Both the position numbers and the translations under genes were made by a program. Of a stretch of 64,000 nucleotides of DNA, positions 18,118-26,424 are shown one piece after another. The DNA is taken from assembly GCF_013359695.1 (NCBI RefSeq), contig NZ_JABFMU010000002.1, positions 1 to 64,000 of the forward strand. Reading direction: 5' to 3'. The notes below the pieces were generated by a model. The model did no database searches and was not told the DNA's origin. It saw only the letters and a list, made by a program, of their open reading frames with translations. Numbering within the stretch: position 1 is the stretch's first letter; each line of letters starts with the position of its first letter. The stretch comes from Pseudomonas sp. C2B4 (GTDB taxonomy: Bacteria > Pseudomonadota > Gammaproteobacteria > Pseudomonadales > Pseudomonadaceae).

Positions 18118-19143
18118 ATGTTCAAGCCTATGGCCCTGGCCGCTGCTGTCCTCACCGCTTTCAGCCTGAACGCTTACGCTGCGAAAACCGAGTTGACGGT
18201 GTACACCGCCCTCGAAGCCGAACAACTGAAGACCTATAAAGAAGCGTTCGAAAAGGCCAACCCCGACGTCGAGATCAAATGGGTGCGTGATTCCACCGGG
18301 ATCATCACCGCCAAACTGCTGGCCGAGAAGGCTCGCCCACAGGCTGACGCCGTTTGGGGCCTGGCCGCTTCGAGCCTGGCCATCCTCGACCAGCAAGGCA
18401 TGCTGCAAAGCTACGCGCCGAAGGACCTGGGCAAAATCGGCGGCAACTACCGTGACGCCGCCAACCCGCCGGCCTGGGTCGGCATGGACGTCTGGGCCGC
18501 GACCATTTGCTTCAACACCGTCGAAGCCGAGAAGCAGGGCCTGACCAAGCCAGTCAGCTGGCAAGACCTGACCAAGCCTGAGTACAAAGGCAAGATCGTC
18601 ATGCCGAACCCGGCCTCGTCCGGCACCGGTTTCCTCGACGTCAGCGCCTGGTTGCAGACCTTCGGCGAGAAGCAGGGCTGGCAGTACATGGACGACCTGC
18701 ACCAGAACATTGGCCAGTACGTTCACTCCGGCTCCAAGCCGTGCAAGCTGGCGGCGGCGGGTGAATTCCCGATTGGTATTTCTTTCGAATACCCGGCCGT
18801 TCAACTCAAGCGCCAGGGCGCGCCGCTGGACATCATCCTGCCGAAGGAAGGCCTGGGCTGGGAGATCGAAGCCACCGCTGTGATCAAGGGCACGCCACAC
18901 GAAGACGCCGCGAAGAAACTCGCGGACTTCTCCGCAAGCCCGCAAGCGATGGAACTCTATAAAGAAAACTTCGCCGTACTCGCCCAACCGGGTATCGCCA
19001 AGCCGCAGACCGAATTGCCGGCGGATTATGAGCAGCGTTTGATCAAGAACGACTTTGCCTGGGCGTCGAAGAATCGCGACGAGATCCTGACCGAGTGGCG
19101 CAAGCGCTATGACGGCAAGTCCGAGAAAGTGGCGGCCAAGTAA
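18118..19143 (+). CDS. phnS2: 2-aminoethylphosphonate-type periplasmic binding protein
   Basis: 341-residue periplasmic solute-binding protein with a clear signal peptide (MFKPMALAAAVLTAFSLNAYA, cleavage near residue 21). The mature part begins with the class-II start KTELTVYTALEAEQLKTYKE and contains KWVRDSTGIITAKL and PNPASSGTGFLDV, where Ser/Thr-rich loops usually hold the phosph(on)ate group. It belongs with Fe3+/aminoethylphosphonate-binding proteins; ligand assignment follows from the gene cluster. GGAAAAG precedes the ATG. A REP separates it from phnZ. Confidence 0.82.
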   Translation: MFKPMALAAAVLTAFSLNAYAAKTELTVYTALEAEQLKTYKEAFEKANPDVEIKWVRDSTGIITAKLLAEKARPQADAVWGLAASSLAILDQQGMLQSYAPKDLGKIGGNYRDAANPPAWVGMDVWAATICFNTVEAEKQGLTKPVSWQDLTKPEYKGKIVMPNPASSGTGFLDVSAWLQTFGEKQGWQYMDDLHQNIGQYVHSGSKPCKLAAAGEFPIGISFEYPAVQLKRQGAPLDIILPKEGLGWEIEATAVIKGTPHEDAAKKLADFSASPQAMELYKENFAVLAQPGIAKPQTELPADYEQRLIKNDFAWASKNRDEILTEWRKRYDGKSEKVAAK

Positions 19144-19169
19144 GATCTTCGTCGGCTGAAAGGGCCTCA

Positions 19170-19260
19170 TCGCGGGCAAGCCCACTCCCACAGGGATTGT
19201 TGGTGCTCACACAATTTGTGTCTCACCCGAAAACCTGTGGGAGCGGGCTTGCCCGCGAAA
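19170..19260. repeat. REP doublet, GGGCAAGC variant
   Basis: Left arm CGCGGGCAAGCCCACTCCCA and right arm GGGAGCGGGCTTGCCCGCGA. This is the CGGGCTTGCCCG core variant rather than CGAGCCTGCTCG. It lies between phnS2 and the phnZ-like gene. Confidence 0.88.
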
Positions 19261-19306
19261 GCGGTCTACCATTCACCGCACATTCCAATTCATCGAGAGA
19301 CCTCTG

Positions 19307-19864
19307 ATGAACCACAACGAACAAACAGTCGCCAAGGTCTTCGCCCTGTACGAGCGCTTTGGCAGCAGCGATTACATCGGCGAACCGGTGTCGCAGATCG
19401 AGCACATGTCCCAGGCCGCGCAGTGCGCCATGGCCGAAGGCTTCGATGACGAAGTGGTACTCGCGGCATTCTTCCACGACATCGGGCACATCTGCGCCGA
19501 AGGTGCCGAGAACATGGGCGGCTTTGGCGTGGTCAGTCACGAACGGCTGGGTGCCGACTACCTGCGCAGCGTTGGCTTCAGCGAACGCATGGCGCGCCTG
19601 GTGGAGTACCACGTGCAGGCCAAGCGGTATCTGACGCTCAGGGAGCCGGGATACTACGAACGCTTGAGCGAGGCCAGCCGCCGGACGCTGGAGTATCAGG
19701 GCGGTGTGATGACCGAAGCCGAAGCCGCGGCGTTCGAGCAAGACCCGTTGTGTGAGCTCAGTTTGCGCATGCGTCAGTGGGATGAGCTGGCCAAGGAGAT
19801 GCATGTGCCGGTGATTGATCTTGGCATCTTGAAGGAAAAGGCGGCGCGTCTGTTGGCTGTATAA
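19307..19864 (+). CDS. phnZ: Phosphonate-degrading HD-domain oxygenase (PhnZ-like)
   Basis: 185-residue mixed-valent diiron HD protein. By comparison with PhnZ, which oxidatively cleaves (R)-2-amino-1-hydroxyethylphosphonate to glycine and phosphate, the residues appear complete: Tyr23 and Glu26 (substrate/iron lid in DYIGE), His33, His57-Asp58 and His61 (FFHDIGH), His78, His102, Lys106 (HVQAKRYL) and Asp159 (RQWDE). EASRRTLEYQGG is also family-specific. It follows the phosphonate transporter in the same direction. No PhnY/TmpA 2-oxoglutarate dioxygenase, which normally makes the hydroxylated substrate, is present in the window. Confidence 0.87.
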   Translation: MNHNEQTVAKVFALYERFGSSDYIGEPVSQIEHMSQAAQCAMAEGFDDEVVLAAFFHDIGHICAEGAENMGGFGVVSHERLGADYLRSVGFSERMARLVEYHVQAKRYLTLREPGYYERLSEASRRTLEYQGGVMTEAEAAAFEQDPLCELSLRMRQWDELAKEMHVPVIDLGILKEKAARLLAV

Positions 19865-19887
19865 AACCTCTGGACCGAGGCGCGGCT

Positions 19888-20067
19888 TTCGCGAGCAGGC
19901 TCGCTCCCACAGGGGGAAGCGATCAACTGTAGGAGCGAGCTTGCTCGCGATGAACCAGAGAGCGCCGTGGGGTGTCAGGCTGCCAGCGTTATCGTTGGCG
20001 TCCATCGCGAGCAGGCTCGCTCCTACAGGGGAATACGGTCAACTGTGGGAGCGAGCCTGCTCGCGAA
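19888..20067. repeat. Cluster of two REP doublets
   Basis: Four arms in alternating orientation: CGCGAGCAGGCTCGCTCCCA, then GGAGCGAGCTTGCTCGCGAT, then CGCGAGCAGGCTCGCTCCTA, then GGGAGCGAGCCTGCTCGCGA. The two doublets are separated by about 50 bp between the convergent phnZ-like and DUF3482 genes. Several arms have CTACAG instead of CCACAG flanks, indicating sequence subtypes side by side. Confidence 0.92.
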
Positions 20068-20092
20068 GGGGCCAGTTCAGACACCACAATCT

Positions 20093-21457
20093 CTACAACT
20101 GCTGCGCCAACACCTCAACCTGCTCCTGCCGCTCCGCCTGATTCAACTTCGCCTGGGCATTGAGCGACGACCACTGCGGGTGCGCCCGCGCCTTGTTCAG
20201 CGCTTCAGGCAGTTTTCCTTCGCGCCAGGATTTGTCCTGAGGCGTGGCGACTTGAATGCTGTCCATCGCTGCATGCCCACGGGCATCCAGCGCTTGCAGC
20301 AGTTGCCGCTGCCGCAACGCCAATAGGCGCAGGACGTTGTCATCGACGGTCAGTTCGCGCTGTCCCTTGATCTTGCCCAGCAAGCGACTGCCATAACTGC
20401 GCGCCGTTTGCAGGGCGCCACCGGCGATGGCGCCGGCCAGTGCCGCAGCGCCTAGGGTAATGCCACCCACCAGCAAGTCGACTCCGGCCCCGGCTGCCGC
20501 GCCAGCAGCGATCCCGCCACCGACCCGCACACCCAATTGCTTGAGGGTTTCCGGATTGAACAAGTCATCGCCCCAACGGCCGTCGAGCAGCGGCAAGTCG
20601 CTGGCCGCCGCGTCTTGTGGGCGGAAGGCGTAAAGCTTGAGCAGTGCTTCGACGCAGCGCTGTTCCCGCTGGCGAACGGCTTTACGCAGTTCGCCGATGG
20701 CCTGCTGTTCCTGCTCTGCATCACTGACCACGCTGCGCCGGCAGGCGGCGCAGTCGATCAATAATTCGGCAATCAACCGTGCCGCGCTCTGTTGACGGGC
20801 CAGTCGCTGGGCCTGCTGATCGGCAATCAACCGCTCAAGCTGTGGACGAGCATGCTCCAGCAGGAGCGCGAGGCTTTCATAGAGTCGACGCTCGCCATCC
20901 TCCGGCGGCGCGACGCTGTCGAATCGCACCAGCGCATGCAGACCGAGGCGCGCCAGTGCTTCGCGCCACGCCGGTTCGCGGTGATTAGTGCTGCTGACGA
21001 AATTCAGCACCGGCAGCAGCGGTTTGCCACAACCGGCCAGCACCTCCAGTTCGTCGCGGTACTTGGCCAACACCGGTTCGCGGGCGTCGATCACGTAGAG
21101 GCCGGCATCGCAGGTCAGCAGTTGCCGCAGTACTTTGGCTTCCTGTTCGAACCGCTGTCGTGCTTCGCTACCTTCAAGAAAGCGCGCCAGTCGTGCCGGA
21201 CCATCGAGGCGTTCGCCGGGGCGCTCCAGGCGTTCGAGGTAATCGAGCAGGGCGATGGCGTCTTCCAGCCCTGGTGTGTCGAACAGGTCGAGCAAGGGCT
21301 CGCCGTCCACGGATAAACGAGCGCCCTCTACATGCCGCGTGGTGCTGGGGCGGTGGGATACTTCGCCGAAGCCGACATCTCGGGTCAGGGTACGCAGCAA
21401 TGAGGTCTTGCCGACGTTAGTGTGGCCGACGACGGCGAGCTTCAGAGGTTTAGTCAT
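20093..21457 (-). CDS. Era-like GTPase with DUF3482 C-terminal region
   Basis: 454 residues. The N-terminal P-loop GTPase has G1 GHTNVGKTS (about residues 11-19), a G2 Thr in STTRHVEG, G3 DTPGLED, and a G4-like VLNFVSSTNH in place of a canonical NKxD. The C-terminal half has a coiled, Ala/Arg-rich stretch and a glycine/alanine-rich amphipathic segment (GGGIAAGAAAGAGVDLLVGG) of the type seen in membrane-associated GTPases. Function is unknown. It is translationally coupled (8-bp overlap) to the upstream DUF2868 membrane gene, suggesting a two-part membrane GTPase complex. Confidence 0.8.
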   Translation of the reverse strand: MTKPLKLAVVGHTNVGKTSLLRTLTRDVGFGEVSHRPSTTRHVEGARLSVDGEPLLDLFDTPGLEDAIALLDYLERLERPGERLDGPARLARFLEGSEARQRFEQEAKVLRQLLTCDAGLYVIDAREPVLAKYRDELEVLAGCGKPLLPVLNFVSSTNHREPAWREALARLGLHALVRFDSVAPPEDGERRLYESLALLLEHARPQLERLIADQQAQRLARQQSAARLIAELLIDCAACRRSVVSDAEQEQQAIGELRKAVRQREQRCVEALLKLYAFRPQDAAASDLPLLDGRWGDDLFNPETLKQLGVRVGGGIAAGAAAGAGVDLLVGGITLGAAALAGAIAGGALQTARSYGSRLLGKIKGQRELTVDDNVLRLLALRQRQLLQALDARGHAAMDSIQVATPQDKSWREGKLPEALNKARAHPQWSSLNAQAKLNQAERQEQVEVLAQQL

Positions 21458-22820
21458 GACCCGTCTCCAGCCAATTCAGCGGCGCACTGTCGGCGAAGGG
21501 CAGCTCCAGTTGTTGCAGCGCCACATGCCAATCGCCGAGTCGGTCGGCATCCAGTGCTTCACCGGGCGGCGCCTGCAGCAACCAGATGCGCGTGGCGCTG
21601 GCGCTGCGGGCCAGCTCGGCGATCAGTGCCAGGCTGCCGCGATCCGGCGAGCGCCGTGGATCACACGCGATGGCCAGACGAGCCGGGGGGAAGCGGCTCA
21701 GTTGTTCGAGGAGTTTGTGTCGCGATTCACGGCTGTCGAGAATGCCGGCATTGCTCACATTCTTCGGCAATTGCGGTGGCCACGGGCGTTGATCGTCCAG
21801 CTCGATGGCCACGAGCAATGCGCCGTCGCTTTGCTGGTCGCTGACACCGCTTTCGACCCGATGCAGTTGCGCAGGCGCTTCATCGCTGATGCCCAGGCGT
21901 TCGCTGGTGGGCATCAGGCGTTCACGCAGTTGCGCATAACCGGGCAGGTTCAAATCCAGCTGCAACTGTGCCTGGCCGGTTTTCCAGCGCCACAGGCAAA
22001 ACAGCGCCAGCAGCAGGCGCGGTATAACGCCGTAGACCAGCAGCACACCGACCAGCCAGGCGGCCCAGGCCTGGCGGGCGCTTTCGATATTCAACGCGGC
22101 ATCGCCGCTGGCACGGATCATCTCCTCGGTCGGCACGCTGAAGCCGAGCAGGGCCGGCAGGGCACCGAGGCCCTGGGTCATGGTGATAAAGGTGTCCGCG
22201 CCGAGGATGGTGGTTTCCCAGACGAAACCGTAGCGCCGCGTGGCCATGAGCGTCAGCAGCATCACCAGTGCACTGAGCATCGCCAGCAACCACAAGCCGT
22301 TGACCAGCACGCCGATGGCCCAGCGATTGAGTTTCTGCCGTTGCAACAGCAAGAGCAGGGCAGGTGCCAACTGCGCGGCTTTGGCGTCGCGGGCGAGTTT
22401 CTCGCTGAGCCACAACCACAGGCGTCCGAGGCTGGCGCCGTGCTCACCGGCAAACACCAGGCCGATCACCCAACTGACCAGTAGAATCAGGTTGAGTCCG
22501 AGCAGGCTGCCCAGCGCCCAGAACACATTCACTGGCGTCTGGCCGTCGCCCAGTGCGGCAAAGGCCAGGCCGGCGCCGCTGACCACGGCCAGCACCGCCA
22601 ATACGATCAGCGCCAGCCGCGCGCCTTGCAGCCAGTGTTTGAGCGCATCGCTCATGCCATCCCGCTCGGCCAGCCACAGGGCACGGCGTTGAATGCGTGT
22701 AGGCAAGTCGCCGCCCGCACTGCGGGCCAGGCGGTTGGCTTCCAGATCCTCCAGGGGGCCGGCGTGTTCTTCGCGCAGGCGGATGGTTTCTGTCAGCCAG
22801 AGATTATTCAGTTCAGTCAC
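21450..22820 (-). CDS. DUF2868 membrane protein, partner of the GTPase
   Basis: 456 residues with four probable membrane segments (about 68-90, 98-120, 168-190 and 245-265) and long soluble N- and C-terminal parts. The C-terminal region (from about 300) is hydrophilic, with alternating β/α character (GALLVAIELDDQ ... RLAIACDPRRSPDRG ... RIWLLQAPPG). It matches my recollection of DUF2868, whose role is unknown and which is usually coupled to a DUF3482 GTPase. It overlaps the GTPase start by 8 bp. It is divergent from folA. Confidence 0.78.
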   Translation of the reverse strand: MTELNNLWLTETIRLREEHAGPLEDLEANRLARSAGGDLPTRIQRRALWLAERDGMSDALKHWLQGARLALIVLAVLAVVSGAGLAFAALGDGQTPVNVFWALGSLLGLNLILLVSWVIGLVFAGEHGASLGRLWLWLSEKLARDAKAAQLAPALLLLLQRQKLNRWAIGVLVNGLWLLAMLSALVMLLTLMATRRYGFVWETTILGADTFITMTQGLGALPALLGFSVPTEEMIRASGDAALNIESARQAWAAWLVGVLLVYGVIPRLLLALFCLWRWKTGQAQLQLDLNLPGYAQLRERLMPTSERLGISDEAPAQLHRVESGVSDQQSDGALLVAIELDDQRPWPPQLPKNVSNAGILDSRESRHKLLEQLSRFPPARLAIACDPRRSPDRGSLALIAELARSASATRIWLLQAPPGEALDADRLGDWHVALQQLELPFADSAPLNWLETGHD

Positions 22821-22916
22821 GCGGCATCCCGTCGCTTAATTGAGCTGTGAGCATAACCGCTGTAGCGCTGGTCGGGGTGAGTTGCGGGATGGCGAGCCTC
22901 TGGTATCCTCCCTCGA

Positions 22917-23429
22917 ATGAACAATACTCTTCCTCTATGCCTGATCGCCGCACTTGGTGAAAACCGAGTAATTGGTGTCAACAACAGCATGCCTTGGCAC
23001 TTGCCGGGTGATTTCAAATACTTCAAAGAAACAACGCTCGGCAAGCCGATCATCATGGGTCGCAAGACCTGGGATTCTCTTGGGCGTCCGCTGCCGGGGC
23101 GTCTAAACATCGTGGTTAGTCGCCAAGCCGAACTGCAGTTGGAAGGGGCGGAGGTTTATCCGTCACTAGAAGCTGCGGTGGTTCGGGCTGAAGAGTGGGC
23201 TCGTGAGCACTGTGTCGACGAAGTAATGCTAATTGGCGGAGCGCAGTTGTATACGCAAGGTCTGCCACACGCTGATCGGTTGTACCTTACTAGTGTTGCG
23301 TTGAGTCCAGAGGGTGATGCGTGGTTCCCGGAATTCGATTCGAAGCAATGGAAACTGGTATGGGACAAGCCCAATCCAAGTGAAGGCGACAAACCGGCGT
23401 ATACATTTGAGGTTTGGGAAAGAGCCTAA
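22917..23429 (+). CDS. folA: Dihydrofolate reductase
   Basis: NADPH-dependent reduction of dihydrofolate to tetrahydrofolate; target of trimethoprim. The 170-residue protein has the classic N-terminal LIAALGENRVIGVNNSMPWHLPGDFKYFK arrangement (substrate Asp in PGDF), the NADPH motif MGRKTWDSLGRPLPGR, and IGGAQLYTQGLP. Length is normal for the chromosomal enzyme. Codon use is slightly more A+T-rich than its neighbours. It is a single gene, with a REP just after the stop. Confidence 0.97.
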   Translation: MNNTLPLCLIAALGENRVIGVNNSMPWHLPGDFKYFKETTLGKPIIMGRKTWDSLGRPLPGRLNIVVSRQAELQLEGAEVYPSLEAAVVRAEEWAREHCVDEVMLIGGAQLYTQGLPHADRLYLTSVALSPEGDAWFPEFDSKQWKLVWDKPNPSEGDKPAYTFEVWERA

Positions 23430-23433
23430 GAGC

Positions 23434-23525
23434 TTCGCGGGCAAACCCGCTCCCACAGTGCCCGAGTTGAACCACACATTGTGTGAACACCGAACATCCC
23501 TGTGGGAGCGGGCTTGCCCGCGAAG
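23434..23525. repeat. REP doublet, GGGCAAAC/GGGCTTGC variant
   Basis: TTCGCGGGCAAACCCGCTCC at the left and GGGAGCGGGCTTGCCCGCGA at the right, between the convergent folA and cystine transporter genes. It is the GGGCTTGCCCG core subtype. Confidence 0.88.
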
Positions 23526-23549
23526 AGGCCCGCTCAGTCTATGAAAGAC

Positions 23550-24941
23550 TTAGGCGTGAGCCAGCGCCGAATGCTCATCCGCCTCCAGCAGTTCCTTATC
23601 CGTCTGCTGCATCACCTGGCTGGTAATCGCACCCGCCGTGATCGAACCGCTCACGTTCAGCGCCGTACGCCCCATATCAATCAACGGCTCGACCGAAATC
23701 AGCAACGCCACCAGTGACACCGGCAAGCCCATCGCCGGCAGCACGATTAGGGCGGCAAAGGTCGCGCCACCGCCAACCCCGGCCACACCGGCTGAACTCA
23801 AGGTCACAATCGCCACCAGCGTCGCGATCCACAACGGGTCCAGCGGGTTGATGCCCACGGTCGGCGCCACCATCACCGCCAACATCGCCGGGTACAGGCC
23901 GGCACAGCCATTCTGGCCAATGGTCGCGCCGAACGATGCGGCGAAACTGGCGACCGACTGCGGGATGCCCAGACGGCTGGTCTGCGCTTCGATGCTCAAC
24001 GGAATGGTTGCCGCGCTCGAACGGCTGGTAAAGGCGAATGTCAGCACCGGCCAGATCTTGCGGAAGAAGCGCAGCGGATTGATCCCCGCAGTGGATACCA
24101 GCAGGCCATGGACCACAAACATCAGGCCCAGGCCGATGTAGGACACCACCACGAAACTGCCGAGCTTGATGATGTCTTGCAGGTTGGAACCGGCAACCAC
24201 TTTGGTCATCAGCGCCAGCACGCCGAAGGGAGTCAGCTTCATCACCAGGCGCACCAGGCGCGTCACCCAGGCTTGCAGGGTGTCGATGGCGTTGATCACT
24301 TTCTGACCTTTTTCAACGTCATCCTTGAGCAGTTGCAGCGCAGCGACACCCAAGAAGGCGGCGAAGATCACCACGCTGATGATCGACGTCGGCTTGGCCC
24401 GCGCCAGATCGGCGAACGGGTTTTGCGGGATGAACGACAACAACAGTTGCGGCACATTCAGGTCGGCGACCTTGCCCGCGTAATCGGACTGGATGATTTG
24501 CAGGCGGGCCAGTTCCTGAGTGCCCGCCACCAGGCCTTCGGCGGTCAGGCCGAACAGGTTGGTCAGGCCGATGCCGATCAGCGCCGCGATGGCGGTGGTG
24601 AACAGCAGCGTGCCGATGGTCAGGAAGCTGATCTTGCCTAGCGAGGAAGCGTTATGCAGACGAGCCACGGCGCTGAGGATCGAAGCGAACACCAGCGGGA
24701 TGACGATCATTTGCAGCAATTGCACGTAACCGTTGCCCACCAGATCGAACCAGCCGATCGAGGCTTTGAGCACCGGATTACCGGCGCCGTACACCGTGTG
24801 CAGGGCCACACCGAATACCACGCCCAGCGCCAGCGCGAGCAGGACTTTTTTCGCCAGGCTCCAGGTGGTGTGGCGGGTTTGTGCGAGGCTGAAAAGTAAC
24901 GCGAGGAATACCAGCAGATTGAGAATCAGCGGCAGATTCAT
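23550..24941 (-). CDS. tcyP: L-cystine transporter, dicarboxylate/cation symporter family
   Basis: 463-residue inner-membrane symporter. It has about eight membrane helices plus re-entrant loops. Family landmarks are [18 protein letters not shown] (first re-entrant region), [14 protein letters not shown] (serine-rich loop), and GFGATIG-like [17 protein letters not shown] with the late [13 protein letters not shown]. These place it in the TcyP/YdjN cystine branch rather than with the C4-dicarboxylate carriers (DctA). It is divergent from the HAD gene at 25183; the shared 241-bp region has notable repeats (25032-25086). Confidence 0.85.
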   Translation of the reverse strand: MNLPLILNLLVFLALLFSLAQTRHTTWSLAKKVLLALALGVVFGVALHTVYGAGNPVLKASIGWFDLVGNGYVQLLQMIVIPLVFASILSAVARLHNASSLGKISFLTIGTLLFTTAIAALIGIGLTNLFGLTAEGLVAGTQELARLQIIQSDYAGKVADLNVPQLLLSFIPQNPFADLARAKPTSIISVVIFAAFLGVAALQLLKDDVEKGQKVINAIDTLQAWVTRLVRLVMKLTPFGVLALMTKVVAGSNLQDIIKLGSFVVVSYIGLGLMFVVHGLLVSTAGINPLRFFRKIWPVLTFAFTSRSSAATIPLSIEAQTSRLGIPQSVASFAASFGATIGQNGCAGLYPAMLAVMVAPTVGINPLDPLWIATLVAIVTLSSAGVAGVGGGATFAALIVLPAMGLPVSLVALLISVEPLIDMGRTALNVSGSITAGAITSQVMQQTDKELLEADEHSALAHA

Positions 24942-25031
24942 AAGAACTCCGAAAGTGACGTGTGCCAGCCACCTTCCGGGGCAGCTGCGAACCGGGAAGC
25001 CTAACAGCTTGAAATCTAATGAATTAATATC

Positions 25032-25086
25032 AAAAACGTCTTGAAACTGTCGTTTTTGGAATAAGCGCGTGTCGCTTTTGGGAATA
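25032..25086. promoter_or_regulatory. Inverted and direct repeats in the tcyP / HAD intergenic region
   Basis: AAAAACG (25032-25038) and CGTTTTT (25051-25057) form an inverted repeat. TCGTTTTTGGAATA (25050-25063) recurs as TCGCTTTTGGGAATA (25072-25086), offset by 22 bp, close to two helical turns. This looks like a tandem binding site for a regulator of tcyP or of the divergent phosphatase gene; the regulator is unknown. Confidence 0.5.
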
Positions 25087-25182
25087 CGGCTGGCGCGATA
25101 GGCACGTTGGCGGTCGCTGACGGACGAGGACTGTCACACTTATTTGTTAGCGTCGATGTCTTTCACTCAGGGAGAAAGACCG

Positions 25183-26238
25183 ATGAAGTTAGCACCGAAA
25201 TTTTTGGCTGCAGCTCTTTGCCTGGGCCTCGCCGGCCAGGTACTCGCCACGGATCTGAAACACTGGCCCGCCGATCAGGCCAAGGCGCTGGACGCGATGA
25301 TCGCCGCCAACGCCAACAAAGGTAACTACGCGGTGTTCGACATGGACAACACCAGTTACCGCTACGACCTCGAAGAATCGTTGCTGCCGTTCATGGAGAA
25401 CAAGGGCCTGATCACCCGCGACAAACTCGACCCCTCCCTGAAGCTGATGCCATTCAAGGACACCGCCGACCACAAGGAAAGCCTGTTCAGCTACTACTAC
25501 CGCCTCTGTGAAGTCGACGACATGGTTTGCTATCCATGGGTCGCCCAGGTGTTCTCGGGCTTTACGCTCAAGGAACTCAAGGGCTACGTGGACGAGATGA
25601 TGGCCTCCGGCAAACCGGTGCCGGCCACTTATTACGAAGGCGATGTGGTCAAGAAACTCGACGTCAACCCGCCGAAGATCTTCACTGGCCAGCAAGAGCT
25701 CTACAACAAGCTCATGGAAAACGGCATCGAGGTCTACGTGATGACCGCCGCCTCCGAAGAACTGGTGCGCATGGTCGCGGCCGATCCGAAGTACGGCTAC
25801 AACGTCAAACCGCAGAACGTCATCGGCGTGTCATTGCTGCTCAAGGACCAGAAGACTGGCGAACTGACCACGGCGCGCAAGCAAATTACCGCCGGCAAGT
25901 ATGACGAGAAGGCCAACCTCGGCCTGGAACTGACCCCGTACCTGTGGACCCCGGCAACCTGGATGGCCGGCAAGCACGCGGCGATCCTGACCTACATCGA
26001 TGAATGGAAAAAGCCGGTCCTCGTTGGTGGCGATACTCCGAGCAGCGACGGCTACATGCTGTTCCACGATGTCGACGTGGCCAAGGGCGGCATCCACCTA
26101 TGGGTCAACCGCAAGGACAAGTACATGACCCAGATCCAAGGCATGATGGCCAAGAACGCCGCGGCACAGGCCAAGGAAGGGTTGGCGGTGACGGCGGACA
26201 AGAACTGGGTGATCGTGAAGCCTGAAGAGATCCAGTAA
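25183..26238 (+). CDS. Phosphorylcholine phosphatase-like periplasmic HAD enzyme
   Basis: 351-residue HAD phosphatase with a signal peptide (MKLAPKFLAAALCLGLAGQVLA). Motif I is FDMDNTSYRYD, motif II region is VMTAASEELVR, and motif IV is VGGDTPSSDGYML. The P. aeruginosa phosphorylcholine phosphatase PchP has DMDNT, SAA and GDTPDSD, so this protein matches apart from Thr for Ser in motif II and Ser for Asp in motif IV. Its probable role is releasing phosphate and choline from phosphorylcholine in the periplasm. The ATG at 25183 follows GGAGAAAG; an in-frame upstream start at 25144 would spoil the signal peptide. Confidence 0.75.
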   Translation: MKLAPKFLAAALCLGLAGQVLATDLKHWPADQAKALDAMIAANANKGNYAVFDMDNTSYRYDLEESLLPFMENKGLITRDKLDPSLKLMPFKDTADHKESLFSYYYRLCEVDDMVCYPWVAQVFSGFTLKELKGYVDEMMASGKPVPATYYEGDVVKKLDVNPPKIFTGQQELYNKLMENGIEVYVMTAASEELVRMVAADPKYGYNVKPQNVIGVSLLLKDQKTGELTTARKQITAGKYDEKANLGLELTPYLWTPATWMAGKHAAILTYIDEWKKPVLVGGDTPSSDGYMLFHDVDVAKGGIHLWVNRKDKYMTQIQGMMAKNAAAQAKEGLAVTADKNWVIVKPEEIQ

Positions 26239-26250
26239 GGATTTTGATTC

Positions 26251-26353
26251 ACTGTAGGAGCGAGCCTGCTCGCGATGGTCGTTAACGATGACGCGGGAAA
26301 CCTGACACCCCGCAGCGCTCTGTCGTCCATCGCGAGCAGGCTCGCTCCTACAG
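26251..26353. repeat. REP doublet (CTACAG-flanked)
   Basis: GTAGGAGCGAGCCTGCTCGC and CGAGCAGGCTCGCTCCTACA, inverted and about 65 bp apart, between the convergent HAD and ilvD genes. Both arms carry the TAGGAG/CTCCTA variant. Confidence 0.88.
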
Positions 26354-26375
26354 GTGAAAGGTGACCGGTAGAAAC

Positions 26376-26408
26376 AAAAATACCCCGCAGTTGGCGGGGT
26401 ATTTTTTT
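26376..26408. terminator. Rho-independent terminator of ilvD (bidirectional)
   Basis: AAAAATACCCCGC and GCGGGGTATTTTT form a 13-bp stem with a 5-base loop and T-runs in both directions. It lies 16 bp past the ilvD stop and can also end transcripts of the convergent HAD gene. Confidence 0.9.
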
Positions 26409-26424
26409 GTGCGACGGTTAAGGC

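Noticed and set aside
19888..20067. CRISPR-like array
   Set aside because: Repeats alternate in orientation with unequal spacing and match REP elements; no cas genes and no uniform spacers.
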